Assembly (NCBI RefSeq): GCF_013760845.1
Contig: NZ_JACDUU010000004.1
Location: 231,708 to 295,707 of the forward strand
Length of the DNA stretch: 64,000 nucleotides
Direction of reading: 5' to 3'
Source: [Anoxybacillus] calidus
Lineage (GTDB): Bacteria; Bacillota; Bacilli; Bacillales; Anoxybacillaceae
How positions within the stretch are numbered: position 1 is the stretch's first letter; every line of letters starts with the position of its first letter. A program made the position numbers and the translations under genes. The notes beneath the pieces are model-generated. The model made no database searches and had not been told where the DNA came from. It was given only the letters and a program-made list of their open reading frames with translations. Positions 44,951 through 55,338 of the stretch are shown one piece after another.

Positions 44951-45766
44951 CGGAAAGCGCGGGAATTGTTTGAAGTTTGGCTTGCGCTTTTCTTTAAACG
45001 CGTCACGTCCTTCTTTCGCTTCATCAGTTGTGTAGTAAAGCAATGTTGCGTCTCCGGCAAGCTGCTGAATGCCCGCTAAACCATCTGTATCCGCATTAAA
45101 TGCAGCTTTTAAGAAGCGGATTGCCGTTGGGCTTTTCTCAAGAATTTCTTGTGCCCATTTCACCGTTTCTTCTTCTAGCTGTTCTAATGGCACAACTTTG
45201 TTCACAAGCCCCATTTCCAACGCTTCTTGTGCATTGTATTGACGGCATAAATACCAAATTTCACGCGCCTTTTTATGACCAACAATGCGCGCTAAATAGC
45301 CAGCACCGTATCCTCCGTCAAAGCTTCCTACTTTTGGTCCTGTCTGTCCGAAAATTGCGTTGTCCGCAGCAATCGTTAAATCGCAAACAACGTGTAAAAC
45401 GTGACCGCCACCGATCGCATATCCGGCAACCATGGCAATTACCGGTTTTGGGATAACGCGGATTAAACGTTGCAAGTCTAATACGTTAAGACGAGGGATT
45501 TGGTCTTCACCAACATAACCACCATGACCGCGCACTTTTTGGTCGCCGCCGGAGCAAAACGCTTTTCCGCCTGCGCCTGTTAAGATGATAACACCAATGT
45601 TTGCATCATCACGTGCGTAAGAAAACGCATCAATCAATTCCATAACCGTTTTCGGCCGGAACGCATTATGTACTTCCGGACGGTTAATTGTAATCTTGGC
45701 GATGCCATTGTATGTTTCATATAAAATATCTTCATACTGTCTTTCGGCTACCCATTCAATTGCCAC
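44948..45766 (-). CDS. menB: 1,4-Dihydroxy-2-naphthoyl-CoA synthase
   Basis: A 272-residue crotonase-fold enzyme closing the naphthoquinone ring from o-succinylbenzoyl-CoA. Family features: [31 protein letters not shown], the [20 protein letters not shown] oxyanion region and the Asp in [12 protein letters not shown]. The GTG start follows AGGAGG. Its stop codon is shared with a family B repeat. Fourth gene of menFDHBE. Confidence 0.97.
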   Translation of the reverse strand: MAIEWVAERQYEDILYETYNGIAKITINRPEVHNAFRPKTVMELIDAFSYARDDANIGVIILTGAGGKAFCSGGDQKVRGHGGYVGEDQIPRLNVLDLQRLIRVIPKPVIAMVAGYAIGGGHVLHVVCDLTIAADNAIFGQTGPKVGSFDGGYGAGYLARIVGHKKAREIWYLCRQYNAQEALEMGLVNKVVPLEQLEEETVKWAQEILEKSPTAIRFLKAAFNADTDGLAGIQQLAGDATLLYYTTDEAKEGRDAFKEKRKPNFKQFPRFP

Positions 45767-45780
45767 AAGCTTGTCCTCCT

Positions 45781-46581
45781 TTATATAAACTCATCTACTA
45801 TTTTAACAAAAATCTCCGGTTGTTCCACATGAATTGCATGTCCGCTGTCAGAAATTTTCGAAACAACCGCATTTGGCATCAAACGCGCCATTTCCGAAGC
45901 AATCTGACAAAACTTTTCATCTAACTCCCCGCATATAAGCAACGTCGGTATTGTCACTTCAGAAAGTCGATCCCACCATGATGGTTGTTTTCCCGTTCCC
46001 ATGCCGCGTAAACTGTTGGCTAATCCCTTTGCATTATTCCGTAAACGCTCTGTCCGAATACACTCCTGCACGATTGGCGGCAGCCTTTTTTGCGTAGCAA
46101 ATAACGGGATATTCTCCCACTTTTCAATGAAATGTTTTACACCATATGTTTCAATTTCGAGAGCGAGTGCCTCATCGCTCTTTATGCGCGCACGCCGTTC
46201 CTCATCGCTCTTTAACCCTGGAGAACTGCTTTCTAAAATTAATTTATTTACCCGATGTGAATAAAGAACCGCAAATGTTAAAGCAAGTCTGCCTCCCATT
46301 GAATAACCTAATACATTTACTTTTTCTATATGTAGTTGTTTTAGAATTTCTTCTAAATCAGCAGCTACATGTTCGATTTCATAGCGCTTAGAATCATGCG
46401 GCGAATCGCTTAAACCATGCCCAATGATATCAATCATAATCAGTTTTCGCTGATGTTGCCATTTCGGTACGAGCCATTTCCACGATTCTACACTTCCTGT
46501 AAAACCGTGTAGCAATAAAAGCGGGTCGCCATGTCCGTAAATCTCTACATGATAAGCAACGCCATTAGCGACAATTTTCAT
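45781..46581 (-). CDS. menH: 2-Succinyl-6-hydroxy-2,4-cyclohexadiene-1-carboxylate synthase
   Basis: A 266-residue alpha/beta hydrolase eliminating pyruvate from SEPHCHC. Oxyanion region LLHGFTGS (23-30), nucleophile elbow GYSMGG (92-97, Ser94), Asp in CGELDEKF and His in [11 protein letters not shown] 46581 overlaps the menD stop by four bases (ATGA); long upstream open sequence in this frame lies inside menD and is discarded. Confidence 0.94.
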   Translation of the reverse strand: MKIVANGVAYHVEIYGHGDPLLLLHGFTGSVESWKWLVPKWQHQRKLIMIDIIGHGLSDSPHDSKRYEIEHVAADLEEILKQLHIEKVNVLGYSMGGRLALTFAVLYSHRVNKLILESSSPGLKSDEERRARIKSDEALALEIETYGVKHFIEKWENIPLFATQKRLPPIVQECIRTERLRNNAKGLANSLRGMGTGKQPSWWDRLSEVTIPTLLICGELDEKFCQIASEMARLMPNAVVSKISDSGHAIHVEQPEIFVKIVDEFI

Positions 46582-48335
46582 ACGTTTCTCCCTTTTTGCA
46601 GCAATTTCGATATTTCCAGGGAAACATTTTCCCACAAATGGCGATGTTTTTTGACATTTTCTTGTCTTGATGTACATACTTCGATGACATGCAGCCCCGC
46701 TGTTGAAAAGGAGTTTGCGACACTTTCTCGAAATTTGTCCCATGAATCTGCTTTTGTATAATTTCCATCATACATGCGTACGACATGTTCAAATTGTAAA
46801 TTCGTCGGTGTGCCAAATAGTGATTCAAAATGTTTTTCTTGTTTTGCCTGTGGCAAAAACGAGAAAATTCCGCCGCCATTATTATTGATGACAATAATAG
46901 TTGCATTTAATTGGTGCAATTTCGCAGCCAGCAAACCGTTTAAATCATGATAAAACGACAAATCACCAATAACAAGCACAAGAGGATCGCCTGTCACACT
47001 GGCTCCTAATGCGCTCGAAACAACCCCATCAATTCCATTCGCACCGCGGTTTGCCATCACGCGAATATTTTTATCAGTTGCCATAAAAAATGTATCTGCA
47101 TCGCGAATTGGCATACTGTTTCCGACAAATAAAATCGATTTTTCCGGGAGTAGCTGTGCTAGTTCAATAAATACTTTTCCTTCAAACATCTCTTCGTCTT
47201 TGCCCGCTTCAAGCAATGCCGTTTTAGCCATTTTATTGACATCCTGCCACAGTTTTGCCCAATGACTTTGTTTCTTTTTTGGTTGTGCTAATTCAACTAA
47301 TCGGTTACAAAAATCGGTTTCATCACAATGAATCATGTAGGAAGCATTAAGCGTTGGTTCACGCCAGCCTCCATCACCATCAACGACGATTTGCTGAATT
47401 GCTGGATTGTTTTTTAACATTAATGTTAACGGTTTTGAAACGGGCATGGCACCAAAGCGAATAATCACTTCCGGCATCAATGTACGCATCGCTGCTTCGG
47501 TTTTCAAAATGGCATCATAACTTTCAACAATACACTCCTTTGAATGTGTTCCACTGCGAAGGTGGGAGAGAGGATCAGCTAAAATTGGATAGTTGAGTGC
47601 TTCCGCAAGCTTTACGACCGCTTCAGCAAAGTGAGGCTTGTCTATCTCACCACAAATAATCAGCCCTTTTTCAATCCCATCAAGCCGCTCGTAAATGAAT
47701 TGGAACTGCTCTAGTTCAAGCGTTCTTTTCCCAATGGAAACTTGAATATAAGAAGGCTCCTTCCGCTCAATTTGTGCCCATGTTTGTTCTGTTACATTCG
47801 GAACGAGAGGCTCGCGCAGTGGAAAGTTTAAATGCACCGGTCCTGCTGGAGCAGTCATTGCTGTTGCCGCCGCTCTTGCTGCTATTGTCCGTGCATAGCG
47901 AAGCATTTCTTTCGAGCCTTCAGGTAATGCCATTTCCACGAACCATTTTGCATGTTTCCCGTATATATTTAATTGGTCAATCGCTTGCGGTGCTCCCACA
48001 TCACGAAGCTCATGCGGACGATCTGCTGTTAAAACAATGAGCGGAACACGCGCATAATAGGCTTCCACAACAGCAGGCAAATAGTTAGCAACAGCCGTTC
48101 CCGATGTACAAAGAAGCGCAACCGGCTTCCGTTTTGCCTTTGCCATTCCAAGCGCAAAAAAAGCGGCAGAACGCTCATCAATATTCATATGAACTTTTAT
48201 GTCTGGATGTTCTGCCATCACAATTGCAAAAGGGGTAGAACGTGACCCAGGACTAACAATCACATCGGTGATGCCTACTTTTGTCAACTCATCGACAAAA
48301 GCGGATACATACAATGTCAAATGGTCATTATTCAT
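46578..48335 (-). CDS. menD: SEPHCHC synthase
   Basis: A 585-residue thiamine-diphosphate enzyme adding the succinic semialdehyde unit from 2-oxoglutarate to isochorismate. It has SPGSRSTPFA near the start with an active-site-region Glu in MNIDERSAAFFALG, and the ThDP motif GDLSFYHDLNGLL ... NNNGGGIF. GGGGGAAG precedes ATG. Eight-base overlap with menF and four-base overlap with menH show tight coupling. Confidence 0.96.
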   Translation of the reverse strand: MNNDHLTLYVSAFVDELTKVGITDVIVSPGSRSTPFAIVMAEHPDIKVHMNIDERSAAFFALGMAKAKRKPVALLCTSGTAVANYLPAVVEAYYARVPLIVLTADRPHELRDVGAPQAIDQLNIYGKHAKWFVEMALPEGSKEMLRYARTIAARAAATAMTAPAGPVHLNFPLREPLVPNVTEQTWAQIERKEPSYIQVSIGKRTLELEQFQFIYERLDGIEKGLIICGEIDKPHFAEAVVKLAEALNYPILADPLSHLRSGTHSKECIVESYDAILKTEAAMRTLMPEVIIRFGAMPVSKPLTLMLKNNPAIQQIVVDGDGGWREPTLNASYMIHCDETDFCNRLVELAQPKKKQSHWAKLWQDVNKMAKTALLEAGKDEEMFEGKVFIELAQLLPEKSILFVGNSMPIRDADTFFMATDKNIRVMANRGANGIDGVVSSALGASVTGDPLVLVIGDLSFYHDLNGLLAAKLHQLNATIIVINNNGGGIFSFLPQAKQEKHFESLFGTPTNLQFEHVVRMYDGNYTKADSWDKFRESVANSFSTAGLHVIEVCTSRQENVKKHRHLWENVSLEISKLLQKGRNV

Positions 48336-49710
48336 TTTCGCTTCCCCCTAACGCCGATAGCATCGGCTTAAACTTTACTCTCGTTTCTTCATATTCGCTG
48401 AGTGGGTCCGAATCCCCAACAACACCACAACCGGCAAAAATCGAAACTTCATTTCCTTGCAAAAGCCCAGAGCGAATCGCTACAGCGAATTCACCATTTC
48501 CCTTTGCATCTAGCCAACCAATTGGAGAGGCATACCAGCCCCGGTCAAGCGGTTCAATTTCTCGAATCTTTCGAAGTGCCTTACTCCGTGGAGTACCGCC
48601 TAAAGCTGGAGTAGGATGCAATCGCTCCACAAGAGACAGAAGCGAAATGGGTTGTCGGCTGAAGCCTTTTACCGGTGTATACAAATGTTGTATATCTCTC
48701 ATTTTCAATAATGAAGGTTGATCTGGAATGATTACTTCGTCACATACCTCCAGCATCGCTTCCCTTATCATATCCACTACAAACCGATGCTCATGAAGGT
48801 TTTTTGAATCTTGAAGCAGCCAGTTGCCAAGTTCTTTATCTTCTTTTAATGTCTTTCCTCTTCGAATCGAACCTGCAAGACATGTCGAATAGCACATATC
48901 ATCGTCTTTTTTGACAAGCTGTTCAGGAGAAGCACCAAGAAAACAATCGCTCCCGTTTTCAAAAGCAAATACATAACTAAACGGCTGCTGTTCGCGAAGC
49001 CTTTTTAATACAACTGTCGGATTGATTCGTTTATCAAACAATAGACGTGCTTCACGAGCTAATACAACTTTTCCAAGTTCCCCGTTGCGAATATCAGAAG
49101 TTGCTTTTGCTACTGCTGTCAGCCATTCATCCTTCTCTATTTCAAAAATCTTTACACATGTCGCATTATGCTCATATTGGACCGTCTTTTCTTGCTGCAA
49201 TAAAGCCAACATCTGTTCAATTCTCAGCAATTCTTCTTCGTTATTTTTGGATGGAATCGTAATCGTAATCGAGCTGTCTCCCTTCACAATGGATAACAGC
49301 ATCATCGGAATAATCATTTTCGCTTCAGGAAAGTTTACCCATCTTTTGGTTTTTGCTTTTAACGGATCAAAAGAAAATCCACCAAATAATAAAGGACCTC
49401 GTCCCTTTTGGTCAAACATCACCTGTTTAATAAAACGCTTCCATTCATGTTCAACCTCCATGAAACGATTTTCATGATGCGAAACTTCAATCGAATAGGC
49501 GCACCCCAATCCAACATAAACCGCTTCATTAGCAGGATCCGACCAAAAAAAACGTTGTCCAAGCGAAAATTCTTCTCCTAAATGAAAAAAACGAAGAGGA
49601 TCGATATTGTCCGTTTTTTCATTTACACTAATAAACGATGTGTTGGTATTTGCCGTTTTCATCATCATATGTAATTGTTCTTGAATTTTATTTTGATATA
49701 AAGTAACCAC
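48328..49710 (-). CDS. menF: Isochorismate synthase
   Basis: A 460-residue chorismate-binding enzyme, first step of menaquinone synthesis. The C-terminal catalytic domain shows LAGSIRRGKT, HEHRFVVDMI and PTPALGGTPRSKAL. The start is a GTG at 49710 giving MVTLYQ, as in B. subtilis (MVTT). A promoter with TTGACA lies about 60-85 bp upstream. It leads menFDHBE. Confidence 0.94.
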   Translation of the reverse strand: MVTLYQNKIQEQLHMMMKTANTNTSFISVNEKTDNIDPLRFFHLGEEFSLGQRFFWSDPANEAVYVGLGCAYSIEVSHHENRFMEVEHEWKRFIKQVMFDQKGRGPLLFGGFSFDPLKAKTKRWVNFPEAKMIIPMMLLSIVKGDSSITITIPSKNNEEELLRIEQMLALLQQEKTVQYEHNATCVKIFEIEKDEWLTAVAKATSDIRNGELGKVVLAREARLLFDKRINPTVVLKRLREQQPFSYVFAFENGSDCFLGASPEQLVKKDDDMCYSTCLAGSIRRGKTLKEDKELGNWLLQDSKNLHEHRFVVDMIREAMLEVCDEVIIPDQPSLLKMRDIQHLYTPVKGFSRQPISLLSLVERLHPTPALGGTPRSKALRKIREIEPLDRGWYASPIGWLDAKGNGEFAVAIRSGLLQGNEVSIFAGCGVVGDSDPLSEYEETRVKFKPMLSALGGSENE

Positions 49711-49766
49711 CGTAATCCCGCTTTCTTCCGTACTAAACTTTTTCCAAACGAAAAATAACCCATCTT

Positions 49767-49795
49767 AAGATACAATGCTGGAAAAACAGTGTCAA
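49767..49795 (-). promoter_or_regulatory. Promoter of the menFDHBE operon
   Basis: Minus-strand TTGACA (49790-49795) and TATCTT (49767-49772) with 17-bp spacing. Confidence 0.75.
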
Positions 49796-49891
49796 CATGG
49801 CCAGCATAATGAGGAAATATCTCTATTTTCATTATAATATTCCTTTATATAGATAGGAAATAATTTATACACTATTTAAAACGGAAAAAGA

Positions 49892-49920
49892 TTGACACCT
49901 TTTTTCCCTTTACCTACACT
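49892..49920 (+). promoter_or_regulatory. Promoter of menA
   Basis: TTGACA (49892-49897) and TACACT (49915-49920) with 17-bp spacing, about 60 bp before menA; divergent from the menF promoter. Confidence 0.7.
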
Positions 49921-49979
49921 TATTTTGAGCGTTTTTTTCAAGCTCACTTTTACTTTATCCTAATGTGAGGGGTATGATT

Positions 49980-50918
49980 ATGATATCACCATTGCGGTCT
50001 CAATCCGAGCCTTCGACAGTAAAATATAAAAGAGATTGGCGCGTTTGGTGGAGGCTTCTTCGTCCACATACATTAACAGCTGCTTTTGTCCCTGTTTCTA
50101 TCGGTACAGCACTAGCCATTCATGTAACAAATATCAATATTCTACTATTTGCTGCTATGCTTATTGCTTCTTTATTAATCCAAGCTGCGACGAACATGTT
50201 TAACGAATATTATGACTATAAACGTGGATTAGATAATGCTGAATCTGTCGGAATTGGCGGTGCCATTGTCCGTGACGGCATTCGACCAAAAACCGTTCTT
50301 TTGCTTGCACTTTCCTTTTTTGGCATAGCAATGCTGCTCGGCATTTATATTTGCATCAATAGCAGCTGGTGGCTGGCTTTAATTGGTACAATTTGCATGG
50401 CTGCTGGATATTTTTATACAGGCGGCCCTGTTCCGATCGCCTATACACCGTTTGGTGAACTGGCAGCCGGCTTTTTCATGGGGGTCATTATCATTTTAAT
50501 TTCATTCTTTATTCAAACAGGAGAAATAACATCGCTTCCTGTACTTGTCTCCATTCCCATTGCGATTTTAGTCGGAGCAATTTTGTTGGCCAATAATATT
50601 CGCGACCTTGACGGCGACAAAAAAAATGGCCGAAAAACTCTGGCTATTTTGGTTGGACGTACAAACGCCATTCGCATTCTTGCAGGTATGTTTGTCGTTT
50701 CATTTATATGGATGATTGGTTTAGTCATGATGAAGATGGTTTCTCCATGGACATTGATTGTATTTTTAAGCGTACCTAAAGCGATTGCCGCTGCAAAAGG
50801 ATTTATCGGTAAAACAAAACCAATTGAAATGATGCCAGCAATGAAAGCAACAGCACAAACGAATACACAATTCGGCTTTTTATTAGCAATCGGTTTGTTA
50901 ATTAGCTATTGGTTTTAA
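49980..50918 (+). CDS. menA: 1,4-Dihydroxy-2-naphthoate polyprenyltransferase
   Basis: A 312-residue membrane prenyltransferase of the UbiA family with about nine helices. The two Asp-rich motifs are NMFNEYYDYKRGLD (72-85) and DLDGDKKNGRKTL (about 208-220). It joins the polyprenyl chain to DHNA at the membrane. ATG 49980 has GAGGGG seven bases upstream; earlier in-frame codons overlap the ribosome site. The stop codon touches repeat A6. Confidence 0.95.
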   Translation: MISPLRSQSEPSTVKYKRDWRVWWRLLRPHTLTAAFVPVSIGTALAIHVTNINILLFAAMLIASLLIQAATNMFNEYYDYKRGLDNAESVGIGGAIVRDGIRPKTVLLLALSFFGIAMLLGIYICINSSWWLALIGTICMAAGYFYTGGPVPIAYTPFGELAAGFFMGVIIILISFFIQTGEITSLPVLVSIPIAILVGAILLANNIRDLDGDKKNGRKTLAILVGRTNAIRILAGMFVVSFIWMIGLVMMKMVSPWTLIVFLSVPKAIAAAKGFIGKTKPIEMMPAMKATAQTNTQFGFLLAIGLLISYWF

Positions 50919-51042
50919 AGAGGCTGACCCGATAAGTGTCTAACCTCACGCATAACTCACAATATATAGCATTTTTATCCATTGTTATGTTCTATATATG
51001 ATGGTTATGGGGGCTGACACTTACATTTGGTCAACCTCTTTT
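50917..51042 (+). repeat. Family A dispersed repeat, copy A6
   Basis: Outer arms AAAGAGGCTGACC and GGTCAACCTCTTT; core begins AAGTGTCTAACCTCACGC and ends GGGGGCTGACACTT. It starts inside the menA stop codon and ends before the yteA ribosome site. Confidence 0.8.
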
Positions 51043-51119
51043 CTTTTTGCTTATGTTTTCTTTTTTTCGGCGAATAATACATCATATAGATTCTTACTTT
51101 AAGGAAGGAGAAGACACTC

Positions 51120-51884
51120 ATGTTAACAAAACAACAATTATCGACCTTCCGTAGCAGACTGCTAGAGGAAAAAAAGGAAATAGAAGAACGTTTAATGGCC
51201 AATGATCACTTTGGTAAAGAGAGAAGTCACGCTCACGACGCAGTCGGTGAATTATCGAGTATAGATAATCATCCAGGCGATGAAGGCACGGAATTATATG
51301 AGCGGGAAAAAGATATAGCTTTAAATGAGCATGCAGAAAAGGAACTAAAAGATATTGAACACGCCCTTCAAGCGATGGAAAACGGAACATATGGAATATG
51401 TGAAGTATGCGGACAAGACATCCCATCCGAGCGATTGGAAGCATTACCGACAACAACATTTTGTAAAGAACATAGCCCCGACCAAATTGTCTCCCATCAA
51501 CGTCCACTCGAAGAAGGAGTATTAATGCCTCCTTTCGGTAAATTTGATTTTGATGACCGAGATGCGGAAGTGTATGATGCTGAAGACACTTGGCAGGATG
51601 TCGCCCGCTTTGGCACATCGGAAACACCGTCTGACTTAGGAAACAATGTTGATCATTATAACGATGTTTATGTGGAATCAGAGGAAAATATTGGTTATGT
51701 GGAGGACTTAGAAAATTTCGCTGCCGTTGATATTTACGGAAAAGAGGTAACGATTTATCCAAATATGCAGCATGAACAGTTTGAAAAAGCCCTTGATGAA
51801 GAAGGAATCATGTCTAACATCGGCGATTTACCTGCATATGAAAAAGACCCTTATACAGAAGAAAAAGCCAAAAGAAGACATTAA
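51120..51884 (+). CDS. yteA: YteA family TraR/DksA-type zinc-finger protein
   Basis: A 254-residue protein with an N-terminal coiled-coil (EEKKEIEERLMAND; ALNEHAEKELKDIEHALQAM) and a DksA-type finger CEVCG ... FCKEH (about 98-121). YteA-like proteins are annotated as sporulation-associated in Bacillus, but their activity is not established. The long acidic C-terminal part is typical of the subfamily. AAGGAG lies nine bases before ATG. menA neighbours it as in B. subtilis. Confidence 0.88.
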   Translation: MLTKQQLSTFRSRLLEEKKEIEERLMANDHFGKERSHAHDAVGELSSIDNHPGDEGTELYEREKDIALNEHAEKELKDIEHALQAMENGTYGICEVCGQDIPSERLEALPTTTFCKEHSPDQIVSHQRPLEEGVLMPPFGKFDFDDRDAEVYDAEDTWQDVARFGTSETPSDLGNNVDHYNDVYVESEENIGYVEDLENFAAVDIYGKEVTIYPNMQHEQFEKALDEEGIMSNIGDLPAYEKDPYTEEKAKRRH

Positions 51885-51891
51885 TTGATGT

Positions 51892-51940
51892 AAAGACCAT
51901 CAAGCTGTTGAAAAACAGCAGCAATGGTCTTTCTTATTTT
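51892..51940 (+). terminator. Terminator of yteA
   Basis: Outer stem AAAGACCAT / ATGGTCTTT with an inner CTGTT / AACAG stem, followed by a T-rich stretch. Confidence 0.7.
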
Positions 51941-52011
51941 TGAAACCAGGAGGGATGATCCCCCGTATATAGAATATATAAATTACAGAAAGCTAAATAG
52001 AGGTGAAATGA

Positions 52012-52806
52012 ATGAATGCACATGAAATTGATTATAAACTGTATGGCGATGATATGCAGTTTGTCGAAATTGAATTAGATCCGCAGGAAAGCGTTATTGC
52101 AGAAGCTGGCGGGATGATGATGATGGAAGACGGCATCGACATGGAAACAATTTTTGGTGATGGAACAAATTCCGGTAAAGGCTTTTTTGGCAAGCTCGTT
52201 GGTGCCGGCAAACGTCTTTTAACAGGCGAAAGCTTATTTATGACTGTTTTTACTAATAACGGGCCTGGAAAACGGCGCGTTTCCTTTGCTGCTCCTTATC
52301 CTGGAAAAATTATTCCGATGGATTTAAGCGAACTTGGCGGAAAAGTCATTTGTCAAAAAGACTCGTTCCTTTGCGCAGCAAAAGGAGTTTCTGTAGGAAT
52401 TGATTTTCAACGAAAGCTTGGCACTGGTTTCTTTGGTGGAGAAGGCTTTATTATGCAAAAACTTGAAGGAGACGGACTCGCCTTTTTACATGCTGGTGGA
52501 ACGATTTACAAACGGGAACTTCAGCCAGGTGAAAAACTGCGAATCGACACAGGCTGCTTAGTGGCGATGACAAAAGAAGTAAATTACGATATTGAATATG
52601 TTGGGAAAATTAAGACGGCCTTTTTCGGCGGGGAAGGCTTATTCTTTGCAACATTAACAGGGCCTGGGACTGTCTGGGTGCAGTCGCTCCCGTTTAGTCG
52701 CCTTGCTGATCGTATTATTGCAGCAGCACCAGCTACAGGAAACCGTTCAGTTGGCGAAGGAAGCATACTAGGAACAATCGGCGATTTGCTAAATGGAGAT
52801 GATTAA
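52012..52806 (+). CDS. TIGR00266/AIM24 family protein
   Basis: A 264-residue beta-rich protein with the family blocks [26 protein letters not shown] and the glycine-rich repeat FFGGEG occurring twice. Bacterial members are widespread and of unknown function; the yeast relative AIM24 affects mitochondrial inner membrane organisation. AGAGGTG precedes ATG. Single gene; converges on glgP across repeat A7. Confidence 0.88.
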   Translation: MNAHEIDYKLYGDDMQFVEIELDPQESVIAEAGGMMMMEDGIDMETIFGDGTNSGKGFFGKLVGAGKRLLTGESLFMTVFTNNGPGKRRVSFAAPYPGKIIPMDLSELGGKVICQKDSFLCAAKGVSVGIDFQRKLGTGFFGGEGFIMQKLEGDGLAFLHAGGTIYKRELQPGEKLRIDTGCLVAMTKEVNYDIEYVGKIKTAFFGGEGLFFATLTGPGTVWVQSLPFSRLADRIIAAAPATGNRSVGEGSILGTIGDLLNGDD

Positions 52807-52810
52807 TAAT

Positions 52811-52934
52811 AAAAAAGGCTGACCTAATGCGAAGTGTCAGACCCCACAACATGATTGTATAGGACATAGCATTAGATAAATGAACGATATATTGTAGATT
52901 ACACGTGAGGTCAGACACTTAGGTCAGCCCCTTT
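52811..52934 (-). repeat. Family A dispersed repeat, copy A7 (reverse)
   Basis: Outer arms AAAAAAGGCTGACCTAA and TTAGGTCAGCCCCTTT; the core runs in reverse orientation, GAAGTGTCAGACCCCACAA on the left and CGTGAGGTCAGACACTT on the right. It lies between the convergent AIM24-family gene and glgP and reaches the glgP stop. Confidence 0.82.
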
Positions 52935-55338
52935 ATTTCCAAGAAATAGGTTGTATGTTCCATATATGGTTAGCATATTCTCGAATCGTTCGGTCGCTTG
53001 AGAAATGTCCAGAATGAGCTATATTAATCGCACTCATTTCTAACCATTTATCGCGTTGCTGATAAACTTTCTCCACTCTTTCTTGTGTTTCCACATAAGC
53101 TGCAAAGTCTCTTAATAAAAAATATTGATCATTTTGCATTAACAGTGAATCATAAATTGGTTCAAAATGATCGTGTGCATTTGGGAAAAAGCCGTTTACT
53201 AATTGATCGACTACTTGTTTAATCCGTTTATCGTGATGATAGTATTCATAGGCTCGATAGCCGCCATTTTTATAATAACTCATTACCTCATCAGCAGTTA
53301 GACCAAATGTAAATATATTTTCTTCTCCGACCAGTTCAAGAATTTCAATATTCGCTCCGTCAAGTGTTCCAAGCGTAATGGCTCCGTTCATCATAAACTT
53401 CATGTTTCCTGTGCCTGATGCTTCCTTGCTTGCTGTAGAAATTTGTTCACTTACATCAGCGGCTGGAAAAATTTGTTCTGCTAATGAAACGCGATAATTT
53501 TCTAGAAAGATCACTTTCAACTGCTCATTGGTCTTCTGATCATTATTTACTTTTTCTGCTAGTGAATTAATGAGTTTGATAATCCTCTTTGCATAATAAT
53601 AGCCCGGCGATGCTTTTGCCCCAAAAATAAATGTTCGCGGATAAATCGAAAAGCTTGATTCCTCTTTTAATCGGTTATATAAGTACATAATATGCAAAAC
53701 GTTCAGTAGTTGCCGCTTATAAGCATGAAGTCGTTTTACTTGTACATCAAAAATTGATGACTCATCAACAACAATTCCTGTCTGTTCATAAATGCGCTGT
53801 GCCAGCATTTTTTTTCTTGTTTGTTTAATCGTTTCTAGATTTTTCTTAAATGAAGCATCATATGCATATGGCTTTAAATCAATCAATTTTTCCGGTTGCT
53901 TAATCCATTCATCACCAATCGCATTTGTAATAAGCTGAGAAAGTTGTGGATTTGCCTTCAACAGCCAACGCCGATGGGTGATACCATTCGTTTTATTATT
54001 AAATTTTTCCGGAAAAAACTCATAAAATAATTTCATTTCTCGATGCTTTAGAATGTCGGTATGGATTTTTGCCACTCCATTCACACTGTAGCTACCTGCA
54101 ATAGCTAAATGCGCCATTTTTACTAGTCCGTGAGCGATAATCGCCATCTCCTCAATTCTCTTCCAATCTCCAGGATATCGATCCCACAAATCCCGGCAAA
54201 AACGCTCATTAATTTCTTCCACAATCATGTAAATACGCGGCAATAACGGTTGGAAAATATAAATCGGCCACTTTTCAAGGGCCTCCGATAAAGTGGTGTG
54301 ATTCGTGTATGAAATGGTGTTCGTAGTAATATACCAAGCGTCTTCCCAGCTCATTCCCTCTTCATCTAGCAAAATCCGCATCAATTCTGGGATTGCTAAT
54401 ACCGGATGTGTATCATTGATATGAATGGACACATGTTTATGAAAATCGTATAAATGGCCGTGCTTATTGCGATACGTTCGAACAATGCTGCCAATGCTAG
54501 CTGCGACAAGAAAGTATTGCTGCTTTAAGCGCAATATTTTCCCTTCATCATGCGTATCATCTGGATATAAAAACTCAGAGATCGCTTCAGTCTCTCGTTT
54601 GTACTGCATAATATTTTTATGAATCGGAAACATCTTTGCAGGCTCTGCACTCCAAAGCCTCAGTGTATTTACTGTCTTCGTATCATAGCCAATCACTGGC
54701 ATATCATAAGGCACTGCCATCACTTTTTCCACGTCAATATGGCGGAAGGTAAGACGCCCCTTTTCCTGTGAAACTTCTACTTTCCCCCAAAAATTTACTT
54801 CAACCGCTAAATCTGCTTTTCTCACTTCCCATACGTTTCCATTGCGCAACCATTGCTCCGGTAGTTCCACTTGATACCCATCGACAATTTTTTGCTCAAA
54901 CAATCCATGCTTGTAACGTATCCCGCATCCGTGTCCAGGTAAATTTAACGAGGCAAGCGAATCTAAAAAACAAGCGGCAAGACGGCCAAGACCGCCATTA
55001 CCAAGTCCTGCGTCCGCCTCGCTTTCTTCAATTTCTCTTAAATCAATCCCTATATCTTTCAGACCTTCTTCGACAACATCACGAATACCAAGATTAATAA
55101 GGTTACTGCCAAGAAGTCGACCAAGCAAAAATTCAATCGACAAATAGTACACTTGCTTATTGTTTTCAGCACGATTTTTCTCATTGGTTTGAATCCAATT
55201 TTTACTTATATACTCTCGAATCATATTCCCTAACGTATTATATTGGTCGCGCACAGTTGATTCTTCAAACCGCTTTCCATACATCATTTCCAGTTTTTTT
55301 AAAAAAGCCGCCTTAAATTCCTCTTTGTTAGAGAACAT
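52933..55338 (-). CDS. glgP: Glycogen phosphorylase
   Basis: An 801-residue GT35 phosphorylase releasing glucose-1-phosphate from glycogen. The pyridoxal-phosphate motif [15 protein letters not shown] is near residue 645; the glycine-rich [18 protein letters not shown] is near 110. It overlaps glgA by eleven bases. ATG 55338 follows GGGAGTGG. Last gene of glgBCDAP. Confidence 0.96.
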   Translation of the reverse strand: MFSNKEEFKAAFLKKLEMMYGKRFEESTVRDQYNTLGNMIREYISKNWIQTNEKNRAENNKQVYYLSIEFLLGRLLGSNLINLGIRDVVEEGLKDIGIDLREIEESEADAGLGNGGLGRLAACFLDSLASLNLPGHGCGIRYKHGLFEQKIVDGYQVELPEQWLRNGNVWEVRKADLAVEVNFWGKVEVSQEKGRLTFRHIDVEKVMAVPYDMPVIGYDTKTVNTLRLWSAEPAKMFPIHKNIMQYKRETEAISEFLYPDDTHDEGKILRLKQQYFLVAASIGSIVRTYRNKHGHLYDFHKHVSIHINDTHPVLAIPELMRILLDEEGMSWEDAWYITTNTISYTNHTTLSEALEKWPIYIFQPLLPRIYMIVEEINERFCRDLWDRYPGDWKRIEEMAIIAHGLVKMAHLAIAGSYSVNGVAKIHTDILKHREMKLFYEFFPEKFNNKTNGITHRRWLLKANPQLSQLITNAIGDEWIKQPEKLIDLKPYAYDASFKKNLETIKQTRKKMLAQRIYEQTGIVVDESSIFDVQVKRLHAYKRQLLNVLHIMYLYNRLKEESSFSIYPRTFIFGAKASPGYYYAKRIIKLINSLAEKVNNDQKTNEQLKVIFLENYRVSLAEQIFPAADVSEQISTASKEASGTGNMKFMMNGAITLGTLDGANIEILELVGEENIFTFGLTADEVMSYYKNGGYRAYEYYHHDKRIKQVVDQLVNGFFPNAHDHFEPIYDSLLMQNDQYFLLRDFAAYVETQERVEKVYQQRDKWLEMSAINIAHSGHFSSDRTIREYANHIWNIQPISWK

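Noticed and set aside
46582..46743. N-terminal extension of menH by 54 codons
   Set aside because: It lies wholly within menD in another frame, and the ATG with GGGAG at 46581 matches known MenH N-termini.
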